A DNA stretch of 64,000 nucleotides from Sipunculus nudus (taxonomy: Eukaryota > Annelida > Sipuncula > Golfingiida > Sipunculidae). The notes beneath the pieces are model-generated. The model ran no database searches. It saw only the letters and a list, made by a program, of their open reading frames with translations, and had not been told where the DNA came from. The position numbers were made by a program, and so were the translations under genes. Where the stretch lies: contig CM049308.1 in NCBI GenBank assembly GCA_026874595.1, forward strand, positions 47,127,327-47,191,326. The letters are read 5' to 3'. Positions 1 to 13,060 of the stretch are shown piece after piece; position 1 is the first letter of the stretch, and every line of letters begins with the position of its first letter.

Positions 1-226
1 CTCTTAGCATGATTTTCCCCTGTTAAAAGACCATTGTAAATAATAATTCTTGTATAATTAAGTATTTGTAAGAGCTAAATAAAAGTGGACTTGTCACTTG
101 TGTTTGTAAAGTATAGTGTTGTAGTCTGCCAATGTCTGTAAATTTAGCTGGCACTCATATTTGTCTAGCTATAGCCCTGCTTGTGAACATGAAAACTTAT
201 ATTTTGTCCTCAAATTTGGTCTCTTT
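1..226. other. Intron sequence, no feature
   Basis: AT-rich sequence lying upstream of the minisatellite and of the first visible kinase exon. No coding, RNA or repeat signal was recognised. It is presumed to be intron of the CDKL-like gene, because the first visible exon starts in the middle of the kinase domain. Confidence 0.5.
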
Positions 227-945
227 GTACAACCTGTATAGACTAGTCATGATTGGATTCAGTCTTCTCTTGTACAACCTGTATAGACTAGTCATGATTG
301 GATTCAGTCTTCTCTTGTACAACCTGTATAGACTAGTCATGATTGGATTCAGTCTTCTCTTGTACAACCTGTATAGACTAGTCATGATTGGATTCAGACT
401 TCTCTTGTACAACCTGTATAGACTAGTCATGATTGGATTCAGTCTTCTCTTGTACAACCTGTATAGACTAGTCATGATTGGATTCAGTCTTCTCTTGTAC
501 AACCTGTATAGACTAGTCATGATTGGATTCAGTCTTCTCTTTGTACAACCTGTATAGACCAGTCATGATTGGATTCAGTCTTCTCTTGTACAACCTGTAT
601 AGACTAGTCATGATTGGATTCAGTCTTCTCTTGTACAACCTGTATAGACTAGTCATGATTGGATTCAGTCTTCTCTTGTACAACCTGTATAGACTAGTCA
701 TGATTGGATTCAGTCTTCTCTTGTACAACCTGTATTGACTAGTCATGATTGGATTCAGTCTTCTCTTGTACAACCTATATAGACTAGTCATGATTGGATT
801 CAGTCTTCTCTTTGTACAACCTGTATAGACTAGTCATGATTGGATTCAGTCTTCTCTTGTACAACCTGTATAGACTAGTAATGATTGGATTCAGTCTTCT
901 CTTTGTACAACCTGTATAGACTAGTCATGATTGGAATCAGTCTTC
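227..945. repeat. 45-bp minisatellite, about 16 copies
   Basis: A near-perfect tandem repeat with a 45-bp period. Each unit carries GTACAACCTGTATAGACTAG followed by TCATGATTGGATTCAGTCTT. Starts of GTACAACC fall at 227, 272, 317 and onward, with an extra T shifting phase in a few units. Because 45 is divisible by 3, units read open on both strands, which creates spurious repeated peptides. There is no start context, codon bias or homologue to suggest a protein, so it is treated as an intronic minisatellite. Confidence 0.95.
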
Positions 946-2307
<1,362 letters not shown>

Positions 2308-3570
2308 CAGTAGAACGCCTGCTAACGGCCACGCCTCAATAACGGTCAATACGTCTAAAACGATCAGATTTTTTGGTCCCGAATTTTCGACCGTTATATT
2401 TCATAATCATTTTGTTGTCAATTACGGTCACTCCTCTATTCCGTATTTGGCCAGGTTTCTCGGTCCCGCAGGCCGGAAAACGCCTCAATTACTGTCAGGG
2501 GCAGTGACTCCGTGACGTGGGCTCAACAAATCGAGTGGCCACTTCTGAACTCGATATCATTACACAATTGTCCGCTCTCACATATTCCTGTCTGTTAATG
2601 AGTGCCTGGATAAAGGTAACCACTCGACCGTGACTGAGTAGTTTGATACGTCACCAGCGTCGTCCTACCCCCACACAGCCTCATTAGTATGCACAATAGT
2701 AAGGCATGTGTTCCCACCTGCGTTTATGTTTGTGAATCAGTCGTGCGAGCCGGATCTTAAACAGGGTGCTTGTCATTTTATTAATGAATGACAACCAGCG
2801 GGGGTCCCGATGATTATGTCATCAAAAAAACGTTAGGCAAACTGTGGATCTTTAAACTTTCTTTAAAGTCCTTTTGAACACGTACATCAAACGAAAACAG
2901 TGCGGCAAACATCGCACAATTTACTCATACATAAATATTTATGAAGGAAAAATAAACATTGTTACATGTATAAAATGTTACGTATATTCTGTCCCAATCA
3001 CCTTGACCATTATGGCGACCAAGAAAAGACATGAACTTGCTCTCAAAGAAAAGGTAGACCTGATCAGAAAGAGTGACGGGAAAAGCAGCCGACAGCTAGC
3101 AGAAAGCTATGGTGTCGGCTGAACTCAAGTTTTAAACATACTTAAGAGGAAGGGCGAGATCATGGAACAGTATGAAGAAAACGCAAATGCCAGAAGATAA
3201 AGACAGTGTGTATCTACAAAGAAAGATAAACTGAACGATGTCATGTGGCAGTGGTTCAACAAATTTGTACAAATATTATGGATATACAATCTGTTTGTAA
3301 TTTAATAACAAACACTGTATTTGTAAATATTGTTGGTAATTGTTATAAATAGGGTTGATGTAATTGTAAACATTTTATTTGTTATTGATAACATTAATTA
3401 TACTTATACTCTGTATATACGTTTAATTAGTTGATTGTAATAAAGATTTGAACTTGTTTAGTGTTACATTTTAACCCCTTTTCCTGGTCAAGTCCTGTAT
3501 AATGGCCACTCCTGTATTAAGGCCACTTTCATCAAGTCCAGATGGTGACCGTAATACAGGCGTTCTACTG
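2308..3570. mobile_element. Tigger/pogo-like DNA transposon, degenerate
   Basis: A 1,263-bp element with inverted ends identical over 14 bp: CAGTAGAACGCCTG on the left and its reverse complement CAGGCGTTCTACTG on the right. It is flanked on both sides by TA (2306-2307 and 3571-3572), the target duplication of the Tc1/mariner-pogo superfamily. It contains the start of a CENP-B-type transposase (separate entry), but is too short for a full one, so it is an internally deleted, non-autonomous copy. It sits in an AGATA microsatellite within a family A fragment. Confidence 0.92.
3012..3200 (+). pseudogene. Tigger transposase N-terminal (CENP-B HTH) fragment
   Basis: Reads MATKKRHELALKEKVDLIRK, then SDGKSSRQLAESYGVG. 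An in-frame TGA at 3120-3122 follows, then TQVLNILKRKGEIMEQYEEN and a TAA at 3198-3200. This is the psq/CENP-B-type helix-turn-helix at the N-terminus of Tigger and pogo transposases. The TGA sits where family members usually have Lys (GVGKTQV). The DDE catalytic domain is absent because the element is internally deleted. It is non-functional as seen. Confidence 0.88.
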
Positions 3571-3889
3571 TAGTTTATTGCTATATATATGTAATAAAAT
3601 CGTCACATACAATAGTATTTGGCTTAACTGGCTTGCTTAAACAAACACATTGCGCAAGAAATAATAAAATAAAATTGTGTATAGAAAAAAAGACGTATGA
3701 CTAAGAATGTTTGACTAGATTATTGTGCTGCAAGTGATATATTTAATTCCCGAACGGCTGACACGTAAGTGCTGGTTTGAGGTCTTTTGGAATTGCCTGA
3801 TAGCGACCTATTACGAACCCACGATTTCATTTTTTTAAACAAATAGTGCACCGGATGACTATAGTCTTCTAAAATGTTGTTTGCTTTCT
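3571..3889. other. AT-rich intron between Tigger and LINE
   Basis: AT-rich sequence downstream of the Tigger TA duplication and adjoining the 3' end of the minus-strand reverse-transcriptase fragment. Part may be the 3' untranslated region of that LINE. No clear motif or poly-A tail boundary could be fixed. Confidence 0.4.
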
Positions 3890-4717
3890 TCAACAATTAT
3901 GTTTGAAATAAGGAGTCAACTGTGGGTATAGAACCCCAATGATCCTCTCACCTGTTCTAACTACCCTCGAAAGACGGTTCCTTTCCTCGAACGTGATACT
4001 GCCTCCCCATACAGTGACTGACAACGTCAGGACTCCCTGAATTACCGCCCCATAAAACTTTAATAAAATCGGTTGACTGAGCCTGAAATCTTTTAGGTTC
4101 CTTAGAAAGAATAAATGTTGTTGTGCCTTCTTTACGCAGTAATTAACATTTTCGGCCCACTTCAAATCAGAAGAAATAAAAATTCCTAAAAATTTAAAAC
4201 AGTCAACGATATCAACCTCGGAGCCTTCAGTTACTAAGGGTAATATTTCAGTTTTCTTCCGTCTAAAATCAATTATCATCTCCTTGGTTTTCTTTACATT
4301 TAACTCCAGATTATTTTCAGAGCACCACGAAGTTAAAATTTTAATTTTACACATGTTAAAATTAAGGTCCAGTTTTTTTATTTTTCCGATTAATTTATGG
4401 GGAAGGATAGTGTTAAAGACTGAGCTGAAATCAATGAATAAAACCCTTACATAGGTAGATTCTCGTAAGTCAAGATGTTTTAAAATACAGTAAAGTGTGA
4501 ATGATACAGCGTCATCTGTTGAGCGGTTACTACTACAGGCGAACTGAAAAGGATCAACAGTTTCTGAAATACAGCATTTGAGATAATTTAACACCAGTCG
4601 CTCAAAACTCTTGGCAATTACAGAAGTTAATGCAACAGGACGATAGTCAGTCAAACATGATGCATGAGATTTTTTAGGGACAGGAATAATCACTGATCGT
4701 TTGAAGAGCTCTGGCAC
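3890..4717 (-). pseudogene. Non-LTR retrotransposon reverse transcriptase fragment (CR1/L2/Rex1-like)
   Basis: A 275-codon open frame on the minus strand that begins with GTG (no ATG). Visible reverse-transcriptase blocks are [11 protein letters not shown], then [38 protein letters not shown] and [20 protein letters not shown]. It then jumps to [54 protein letters not shown] and ending [11 protein letters not shown]. The segment that should hold the palm, with the [FY]ADD catalytic pair, is missing between LPHKLIG and ILTSWC. The frame is therefore an internally deleted copy that has stayed open. The endonuclease and 5' part are also absent. Such fragments are typical dead-on-arrival copies. 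The exact clade (CR1, L2 or Rex1) is inferred from general similarity only. Confidence 0.9.
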
Positions 4718-5704
4718 TGTAAATGATCACAAGGACCAGTTAAAAAGAAGAGTGAGGGCACAATTTGAAACCGTTGGAGCTACCAATCTGAAATTCAACA
4801 AACAGTTACCATATTTCATCTAATTATTTGATCCCTCTAATTATTTGACCTAAAAAAATCCATGTCAATAATTTATAAATTTCCTCTAATTTTTATTGCT
4901 TGAAAAGTTCTTCACCTCACCGAATCCATGTCCAAACTGGCTGACATGTTGTCGATAAAAATCATGCTGATCATATCATGACCATATCCAGTATCCAATA
5001 TGAATAAAATTAAAGAATATACATAACATACCATCTAAGTGTTTGTTTCATTCTTCAAGGTAAATCTAAAAGCATTTTCTATTTTATAAAAATGTTATTT
5101 GCTTTGTTTTTTTTCACAACCTGTGCAAAAATGATTGCTTCAATTATGTCTGAAACGGCTCATGACTGTCAGCCCTGACCCCTGACCTTATTGCCATAAA
5201 TACGCCCAACATCGACAAAAAAATTTCTCTAACACTCGCTGGATAGTCATTGATAACTGACGAAAGGTATTCATAATCATTTATTAAATTATGTTGTATT
5301 CACATTAGTCAGATCTCTTGCCGGACCCCATCACCATTTAAGGCATAAATAGCTCGCCAGTGAAAACTCACGGACTTAAGCAACAAACAGTAGCACTTTA
5401 ATTAATATTAATTGAGAGGAACCCTTCAACCATTCATAATCAGACTGAGCTGGACAGTCATGTTTTTATGTTAATTGTTTGTAAAAAGTATTAACAAAAT
5501 CAGTAAATGTAATTTAAAACACTAAAACATCCCTATAAATTTAAAAATTTGTTAGCTATTTTATTGATATATTTTAAGTTTCTGATACATACATGTACCT
5601 TCATATTGAAACAGCTGATCTTCTTGCCACCTTTCTGCTAACCTTCATCCTTGAATGCATATAGACCAGTCATTTACTACAGGTTAAACTCTGGTTTTAT
5701 TTTT
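4718..5704. other. AT-rich intron, possible short transposon remnant at 4720-4822
   Basis: The first 100 bases read open as [20 protein letters not shown], then ATNLKFNKQLPYFI before a stop, which looks like a decayed transposase or ORF remnant that I cannot name. The rest is low-GC intron without recognised repeats or coding potential. Confidence 0.3.
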
Positions 5705-5908
5705 AGCTCAGTTGACGGAAAGTCATCTGAGCTATAGCGATCACTCTTTGTCTGTCGTCCATCTGTCGTGCTGTCCCTCTGTTCCATAAAAAATCTCCTT
5801 GAAAACCTGAAATTAGGTCTCTGTTCCCCATATCTTCTGAGCTGTGGGGCTCATAATTACCCCCCCCCCCCAGAATAATTAAAAATTTGATACAAAAGGT
5901 CCTGTATC
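5705..5908. mobile_element. Family A element, 5' part interrupted by a hAT-like insertion
   Basis: Begins AGCTCAGTTGACGG with the usual family A hairpin (AGTCATCTGAGCTATAG). It continues into a 335-bp-type unit (AGGTCTCTGTTCCCCATATC), then stops at 5908, where the hAT-like element begins. The same unit resumes at about 10592 (AATGCATTGATCATCATGG). The two pieces are therefore one repeat copy split by a later insertion. Confidence 0.75.
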
Positions 5909-8900
5909 CAGGGTTGGGTCCAAATATTTTTAAAATAATCGATTACAAATACAATTACTTTTAAAAATAATCGATTACAATTACAATTATTTTTGTGTTT
6001 TCAAAAAAAGTAATCGATAACAATTACAAATACCTTTTGAAGTAATTGTAATTACTTTTGCAATTACTTTTGTGCTTTCAGGGGATTTACATTGTGATAG
6101 TGATAAAAAACAACTTGGTATTACATTATTTATTTTCAATAATAAATATCAAAATCTGATAACAAAAATGCATCGCACAGTGGTGAATGCACTCTATACA
6201 ATTTGAGCATGGGTCTTTTCAAAATCATTACACATTGTTACATATTTGTTAGGTATACACAGTTCTCTGCTCATGCCGACTCCTGGATGTTTAGTCTGAA
6301 AAAAATGTGAACATACTTACTTATCAGGGTTGGGTTTAGTTCAATTTTTAGCTCAGCTGACTATAAGTCATCTGAGCTATAGTCGTGGTCCATTATCCGT
6401 CGTCAGTCCGTCTGTCCATCCGTCTGTCCGTCCGTCTATCCGTAGATGTGTCACGTTTTGAAACCGTAAGACCTAGGAATCCAAAATTCGGCATAATGTT
6501 AGATGTCCCCAAGATCTCCTACCAAGCCGAAAACTGGGTCTTTTCGACTTCGTTCCTTTGAAAAAATTAAGGAAAAACCTCAATTTTTTATTAAAAACCT
6601 ATTTTCACACTTCAGGACTGCCTAATATCAAAACCACTCATCTGTTTTTCCTCATATTTACCATAAATATTCCTCTATATAGTTCCTATGTACATTCAAG
6701 AAATTATGTCTGTATTATATAATTTAAAAAAGTTATGGACCCAAACATAATGCATTTTGTAAAAAATCAGGAAAGATATTTGATCACTTAACACAAAACA
6801 TGTTAAAGCTGTGGACCTTTTTTCCAGTAATATAACTTTAATTAATCAAAATTAAATTGTATACCCAAAATTAGATGAAAATCTTTTAAATTTGTTAAAA
6901 TATTAATATTAATAAAAAAAATTGGTACCTTAAATTTTGCCCAACTTTGACCATGGCACGTTTTTTTCCTGTAAGTACTGTGGATTTAATTTTCACAGCA
7001 TGTTTTTGCTACCTTTTCAACTGTTAACACCAAAAATTTGAAACCAGTTGATCAAAAACTAGATTTTATTTAGGTTTTCAAGCACCATGTAACATATTTT
7101 TTACATCAAGCTAGTGTTATGCAGTTTGCAAGAGCTCAGCTCCCCAGCTTCAGCTCTTAGTTCCTTAAATTCGGCATACAGCTAGATGTCTCCAAAATCC
7201 CCTACCATGCCAAGAATTTGGTCACTAGGACTTATACCTTCAAGATATTATTGAAAAACTTCATTTTTCCATTAAAAACCCATTGTTACACTTCAAGACT
7301 GCCTAATATCAAAACCACTGATCTGACTTTAATCATAAATAATATACATATTTTTCATTCTCTATGCACATGCCAGAATGATGTCAGTATTGCGTAATTG
7401 TTTTAAGTTATGGGCCCAAACATAATGCACTTTGTAAAAAATCAAGAAATATATTTACTCCCTTAACAAGGAGATTGCTGAAGCTAGAGATTTTTTGTCA
7501 TTAATGTAACATTATTTAATCAAGATTCAATTGAGTACCCAAATTAGTTATGAATTTTTCAAATTTTATAAGTTATTAGTATAAATGTAAAATTAGTAAC
7601 TTAAATTTTGCCCAACTTTGACCATGGCATGTTTGTTTCCTGTGAGCACTGTTGATATAATTTTCATATCATGCACACATAAGGATTTCAGCTTTTAAGT
7701 TTAGAAAGCTGAAAGAAATTGGCCAAAAATTGTAGCTTTTATTGATGTTTTTATGAGACCCTGTCAGACTTTGGCTCTCTCAAGCCCCTCTTGAGTCACC
7801 TGTATGTTGACCTTGTTGAACTTTCAGCAAATTATGCATGCTTGAGGCGAGACATACATGGGATCCAGGCAGCTTATGGCCAGCCACAGTTGATCCAGGT
7901 GTCGACCCAACTCATCTAGTAGTTTTAACCAACTACATAAAAATAAACAATAAATTTATAAATTTTTATTGGTTTTTAATAAAAAATTAAAGAAAAATAG
8001 AAAAGGAATTTGTTAGTTTATAATAACAGGAAATTAACTTGCAGTTACTGATGATATAAGAATCTTGTATCGATGGATAGAATGTCACGTATTCCAATTG
8101 CAACACCATGCAGCCACCTATGGTATTTTTCAGTTCAATTTTAATGATAAAGAAGTAAATCATGTCATTCATTACTAATCATTAGGGATCATATGATGGA
8201 AATTAATGATAGATAAAGATGCAGTTGATAATATTAATCTAGATTCCTACTGTGTCTAGTGTGTACATTGATGTGAAATTAGTCCAAAATGAATTTATTA
8301 CAGTTATTTTTTAATATAAATAAAAGCCATAAAACCAGGTACTTATGATCATTATTTAAATGTGTGAATTTTGTATATTCTGGATTCTCAACATCATTGT
8401 TTGGTGAAAACTGAATAAATACCAGACATGGTGCGAATACTTTGTAATTGTATTTAAATACGAATATGATTATGTACTCCATTATAAAATTTCTTGCATA
8501 AAGAATGGGAATTCAGGTAAAAATGAAAGTATATGAATACCAGTGCAAATACTTTCAAAATGTATTCATGAATGCATTCATGAATATATTGTTAAATATT
8601 ATTTTAATAATCATTTTAGTTATATTTCATTTTAAAAAATCATATGATTCTCTTATTATTTTTAATAAAATTATATTTGGGACAATATTTGTAATTTTTT
8701 TTAATTAATAGTTAAACCCTTATATTATATATTCTGCTTATAAGTTATATGGCCAAGTCAAAATCTGTGTGACAATAGTACTCCATTTGTTAATAAAATA
8801 AATGAAATCAATCCTCTTCCCTGTCTCCAAAGGTACTATCAAAATCATACATAAGCTAAACAACAACAACTCATAATACAACTTATATTTATTACCACAC

Positions 8901-10589
8901 AAAACCAGCATGTGCCTCATTTCTAAATAATATTTTTTAATCATATATAACAGCTGAGCATCGTGACCCATAGGTCCCTTGTTTATGTAAACATTACTTT
9001 TAGTTTTATTTTATTATTTTGCTATTGCTATTACTAATTTACTATTGCCACAGTTTCTCATCTATTACTTTTAAGTGACATTACTTTATTACTTACCTTA
9101 ATAACAAACTAATTTTGAATGAGACTTTTTTAATTTACTTAATTATTACAAAAAATGTTACATATTAATACTATCTGTCAAATAGTGGTGCAAGGGTATT
9201 TTCAAGTTATTAAAATTAAGCATTAATTATCAAACAATTGAATCGTCAACTACATTAACAACCTTCCCATAAATATGACTGTTTATATGACTTTTATGTA
9301 AATATGATTCTCTATTCTCATCACTGTCTAGAATGAATTCAAGCAATATAATCTCTTGTTTAAACGTTAAGTTGTTATATTGAGTGATGTGGAAAATTTT
9401 TCATCAAATCCTGGATAATTAATATTATATAAACACAAGTCTCCTGACAAAAACAAATTATATGTTGAATATATATACATGTATATATATAAGAGAATTA
9501 CTTTATGTTAAATAAAATATTTCTCTCTATACCCTCTTTTTCAAAATAGATATGGATTCATTGTTGTAAATTTGTAATATATGATATGATGTTCATGTCA
9601 AGTTAATTGTATACTTTATCTATCCCTATATTTATGGATTGTTTAGTCATCAAGAGCCAGATAGAGTTAATCAGGCAGCTTGTGCTGAATCCTGCATTCC
9701 AGTACTCTCATGCAATTTGCACCAATGGTTATCATTTTTTATATTAACTTGCCCTAACAATCTGTACATCATATAGGCGATCACTCAAACAGAAAAAAAG
9801 CCTGTTAAGAAATATTTGCTCATCTTCTTAATGACCTAACAGGGAATGGAAAATATGTGTACATGTATTAATCTAAATATAAATTTGCCTTCTGTTGCGA
9901 ATATGATTACTATTTCAGCTCATATATTTAGGTTTATTTCTATCACTTGAAAAAAGCTGTCTATCACTTATACTTACCACTATTACCTCCTGTTTGCCCA
10001 TTAAACTGAGCCTCATAATAACAGCATGTAAAGCTTGGCTGCATGATGAGCACCCCTGTGCCTTGGGCAATCACTAATTAAGACCATCTTAGTGATCAAA
10101 GGCCAGACTGTTGGAAATCTCTATATGTGAACTGATCTATTCAATAAATTATTTAGCACCATGCACTAGATCCCTAGGATCTTACAGCTGGCAAACTTGT
10201 GTCCTGACAGTTGGTTGTAGACCAGGTGATAACTGGCCGACAACAAACCATACATGCATTATCTGGCCACCTAGCAGGGCATGTGAATTAATAGTTCTAT
10301 AGTAATATGAGCATTGTGCTTTGTGTACTTTGAAACTCAAAAAGATTTTTTTATATTTAATAATACCATCACTTTGAATGCTGTAATTGTATATTACTCT
10401 CACATTTCACACAGAACTTGAAAGTGATTGAAAAGTAATTGTTCCAACAATTACTTTTCAAAAGTAATCGATTACAAGAACAATTACTTTTCAGAATTTC
10501 AAAAAGTAATCGATTACAAGTACAATTACTTGAAAAAGTAATTGTAATTACAATTACTTCAATTACAATTACTTTTGGACCCAACTCTG
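5909..10589. mobile_element. hAT-like non-autonomous transposon, with a nested family A element
   Basis: The ends are inverted: CAGGGTTGGGTCCAAA on the left and TTTGGACCCAACTCTG on the right. Both are followed inward by runs of TAATCGATTACAA / AATTACTTTT motifs (5930-6070 and 10430-10580). This style of end is familiar from hAT elements. The flanks both contain CTGTAYC but offset by about two bases, so the expected 8-bp duplication is not clean. No transposase was found. About 2.6 kb (6350-8983) is a nested family A element. The remaining internal DNA is AT-rich and unrecognised. Confidence 0.65.
6350..8983 (+). mobile_element. Family A element (possible Helentron-like), nested
   Basis: Starts AGCTCAGCTGAC with the arm-matching ATGACTT hairpin, then a CCGTC-rich tract. 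The body has two diverged halves (GGCATAATGTTAGATGTCCC near 6490 and GGCATACAGCTAGATGTCTC near 7170). It ends CAGCTGAGCATCGTGACCCA and TAGGTCCCTTGTT near 8983. The ends are internally palindromic rather than classical inverted repeats, and no target duplication is seen. That fits rolling-circle elements of Helentron/Helitron2 type, an inference without a Rep/helicase gene. Short open frames inside lack family signatures. Confidence 0.55.
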
Positions 10590-10699
10590 CAGGCTGTACC
10601 TTAATAAGTAATGCATTGATCATCATGGTTTTTTGCATGCATATTGATCATGGAGTGTTTCATCAGTTCCTGCAGACTGGTGGTCCCACATGGATTTTT

Positions 10700-13060
10700 A
10701 GCTCAGCTGACTGAATGTCATCTGAGCTATAGCGATCACTCTTTGTCTGTCGTCCGTCTGTCCGTCCGTTAACCAGGCACAAATCGTAACCGCTGAACCT
10801 AGAACCTTGTAACTTGGGATTCTGAGAGGTCCATGAAAAATCTCCTTGGAAACCAGAAATTAGGTCTCTGTTACCCATATCCTTCGAGCTATGGGGCCCC
10901 AAAGTACCCCCCAGAAAAGTCAAAAATTTCATACAAAAACTTCAATATCTCATTAACTACTTGACTGATGGTCATGATTTTTGACATACATATTGATCAT
11001 GAGATATTCCATCACTTCCTGCAGACTGGTGGCGCCACCTGTATTTTTCGATTTTTTACAAATTTTTTTCTCTTTTTTTGAGACCTTTAAAAATGTGAAC
11101 ATCTGTTAACAAGGCACAAATCGTAAAGCCTAGACCTAGAATCTTAATTCTTGATACACTGAGAGGTCCATGAAAAATCTCCTTGGAAACCAGAAATTAG
11201 GTCTCTGTTACCCATATCCTTCGAGCTATGGGGCCCCAAAGTACCCCCCAGAATAGTAAAAAAATTTCATACAAAAACTTCAATATCTCAATAACTACAA
11301 CACTGATGGTCATGATTTTTGGCATACATATTGATCATGAGATGTTCCATAAGTTCCTGTAGACTGGTGGCGCCACCTGTATTTTTCGATTTTTTTTACA
11401 ATTTTTTCCTCTATTTTTGAGACGTTTAAAGATGCTGTCATCTGTTAACGTGGCACAAATCGTAACCGCTGGACCTAGAATCTTCATTCTCGACACACTG
11501 AGAAACCTATTAAAAGTCTCCATGGAAACCATAAATTAGATCTCTGTTACCCATATCCTTCGAGCTATGGGGCCCCAAAGTACCCCCCAGAAAAGTAAAA
11601 AATTTCATACAAAAACTTCAATATCTCATTAACTACTTGACTGATGGTCATGATTTTTGGCATACGCATTGATCATGAGATGTTCCATCACTTCCTGCAG
11701 ACTGGTGGCGCCACCTGAATTTTTTGATTTTTTACGAATATAAAAATGTGAACAGCTGTTAACAGGGCACAAATCATAAAGACTGGACCTAGAATCTTCA
11801 TTCTTGACACACTGAGAGGTCCATAAAAAGTCTGCATGGAAACCTGAAATAAGGTCTCTGTTATCCATATCCTTTGAGCTATGGGGGGCTCCCAATAACC
11901 CCCCAGAATAATGGAAAATTTGATAAAAACAAACTGCAACATCTCAATAACTACAACACTGATGGTCATGATTTTTGGCATACATATTGATCAAGAGGTG
12001 TTTCATCAGTACCTGCAGACTGGTGGTGCCACCTGTATTTTTTCAAATTTTCACAATTTTTTTTTTCTCTATTTTCGAGACCTTTCAGGATGTAGTTATC
12101 TGTCAACAGGGTACAAATCGTAAGGACTGGACCTAGAATCTTCATTGTTGACACACAGGGAGACCCATGATAAGTCTCCATGGACACCTGTAATTAGGTC
12201 TCTGTTACCCATATCCTTTGAGCTATGGCACTCCAAAGTACAGCTCAGAATAATGGAAAATTTGATACAAAAGCTGAAGTATCTGAACAACTAATGCAGA
12301 GATCACCATAATTGATTTCATGGATATTGATCATGGAGTGTTTCATCAATTTCTGCAGACTGGTGGCACCACCTGTATTTGTTCGGGTTTTTTTTTACGA
12401 ATTTTTTCTCTATTTTTGAGACCTTAAAAGTTATGAACATCTGTTAACAGGGCACAAATCATTAAAACTGGACCTAGAATCTTCATTCTTGACACACAGG
12501 GAGACCCATGAAAAGTCTCAATGGAAACCTGAAATTAGGTCTCTGTTACCCATATTCTTTAAGCTGTATGGCTCCAAATTACCCCCCAGAATAATGGAAA
12601 ATTTGATACAAAAACTGCAGTATCTCAATAACTACAACACTGATGGTCATGATTTTCGGCATACATATTGATCATGACCTGTTCCATCAGTTTCTGCAGA
12701 CTGGGTGCGCCACCTCTATTTTTTTCAAATTTTTACGATTTATTTTTCTCTTTTTTTGATACCTTTAAAGATGTGGTTGTTAACAGGGTACAAATCGCAA
12801 CAACTGGACCTAGAATCTTCATTCTTGTCATGCAAGAAGGCCCATGAAAAGTACCTGTGGAAACTTAAAATTAGGTCTCTGTTACCCATATCCTTCAAGC
12901 TATAGGACTCCGAAGTATCCCTCAGAATAATGGACAATTTGATACAAAAGCTGAAGTAGCTGAACAACTAATGGGGAGATCACCATGATTCTTTGCATGG
13001 ATATTGATGTTTGTAAGTGTTTTTATTAGTTTCTGCAGACTGGTGGAGCCACCTGTATTT
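10700..13060 (+). repeat. Tandem array of ~335-bp units
   Basis: Seven diverged direct repeats. The landmark GATGGTCATGATTTTTGGCA recurs near 10967, 11307, 11643, 11963 and 12644, with diverged versions near 12299 and 12978, giving a 320-345 bp period. Each unit holds the palindrome GGTGGCGCCACC or a variant, a TTTTTCTCTATTTTTGAGAC tract, and AGGTCTCTGTTACCCATATC. Units are non-coding satellite-like DNA inside a mobile element. A second array lies at 45964-47760. Confidence 0.85.

Noticed and set aside
197-791. Repetitive proteins on both strands
   Set aside because: Product of a 45-bp minisatellite whose period is a multiple of three. Frame changes between units, with no start context or homologue.
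227-945. CRISPR-like array
   Set aside because: Units are contiguous tandem copies without unique spacers, in a eukaryotic intron.
10439-12967. Numerous 60-97 codon open frames in the 335-bp array
   Set aside because: The same non-coding unit is read in different frames on both strands; frames are not conserved between units.
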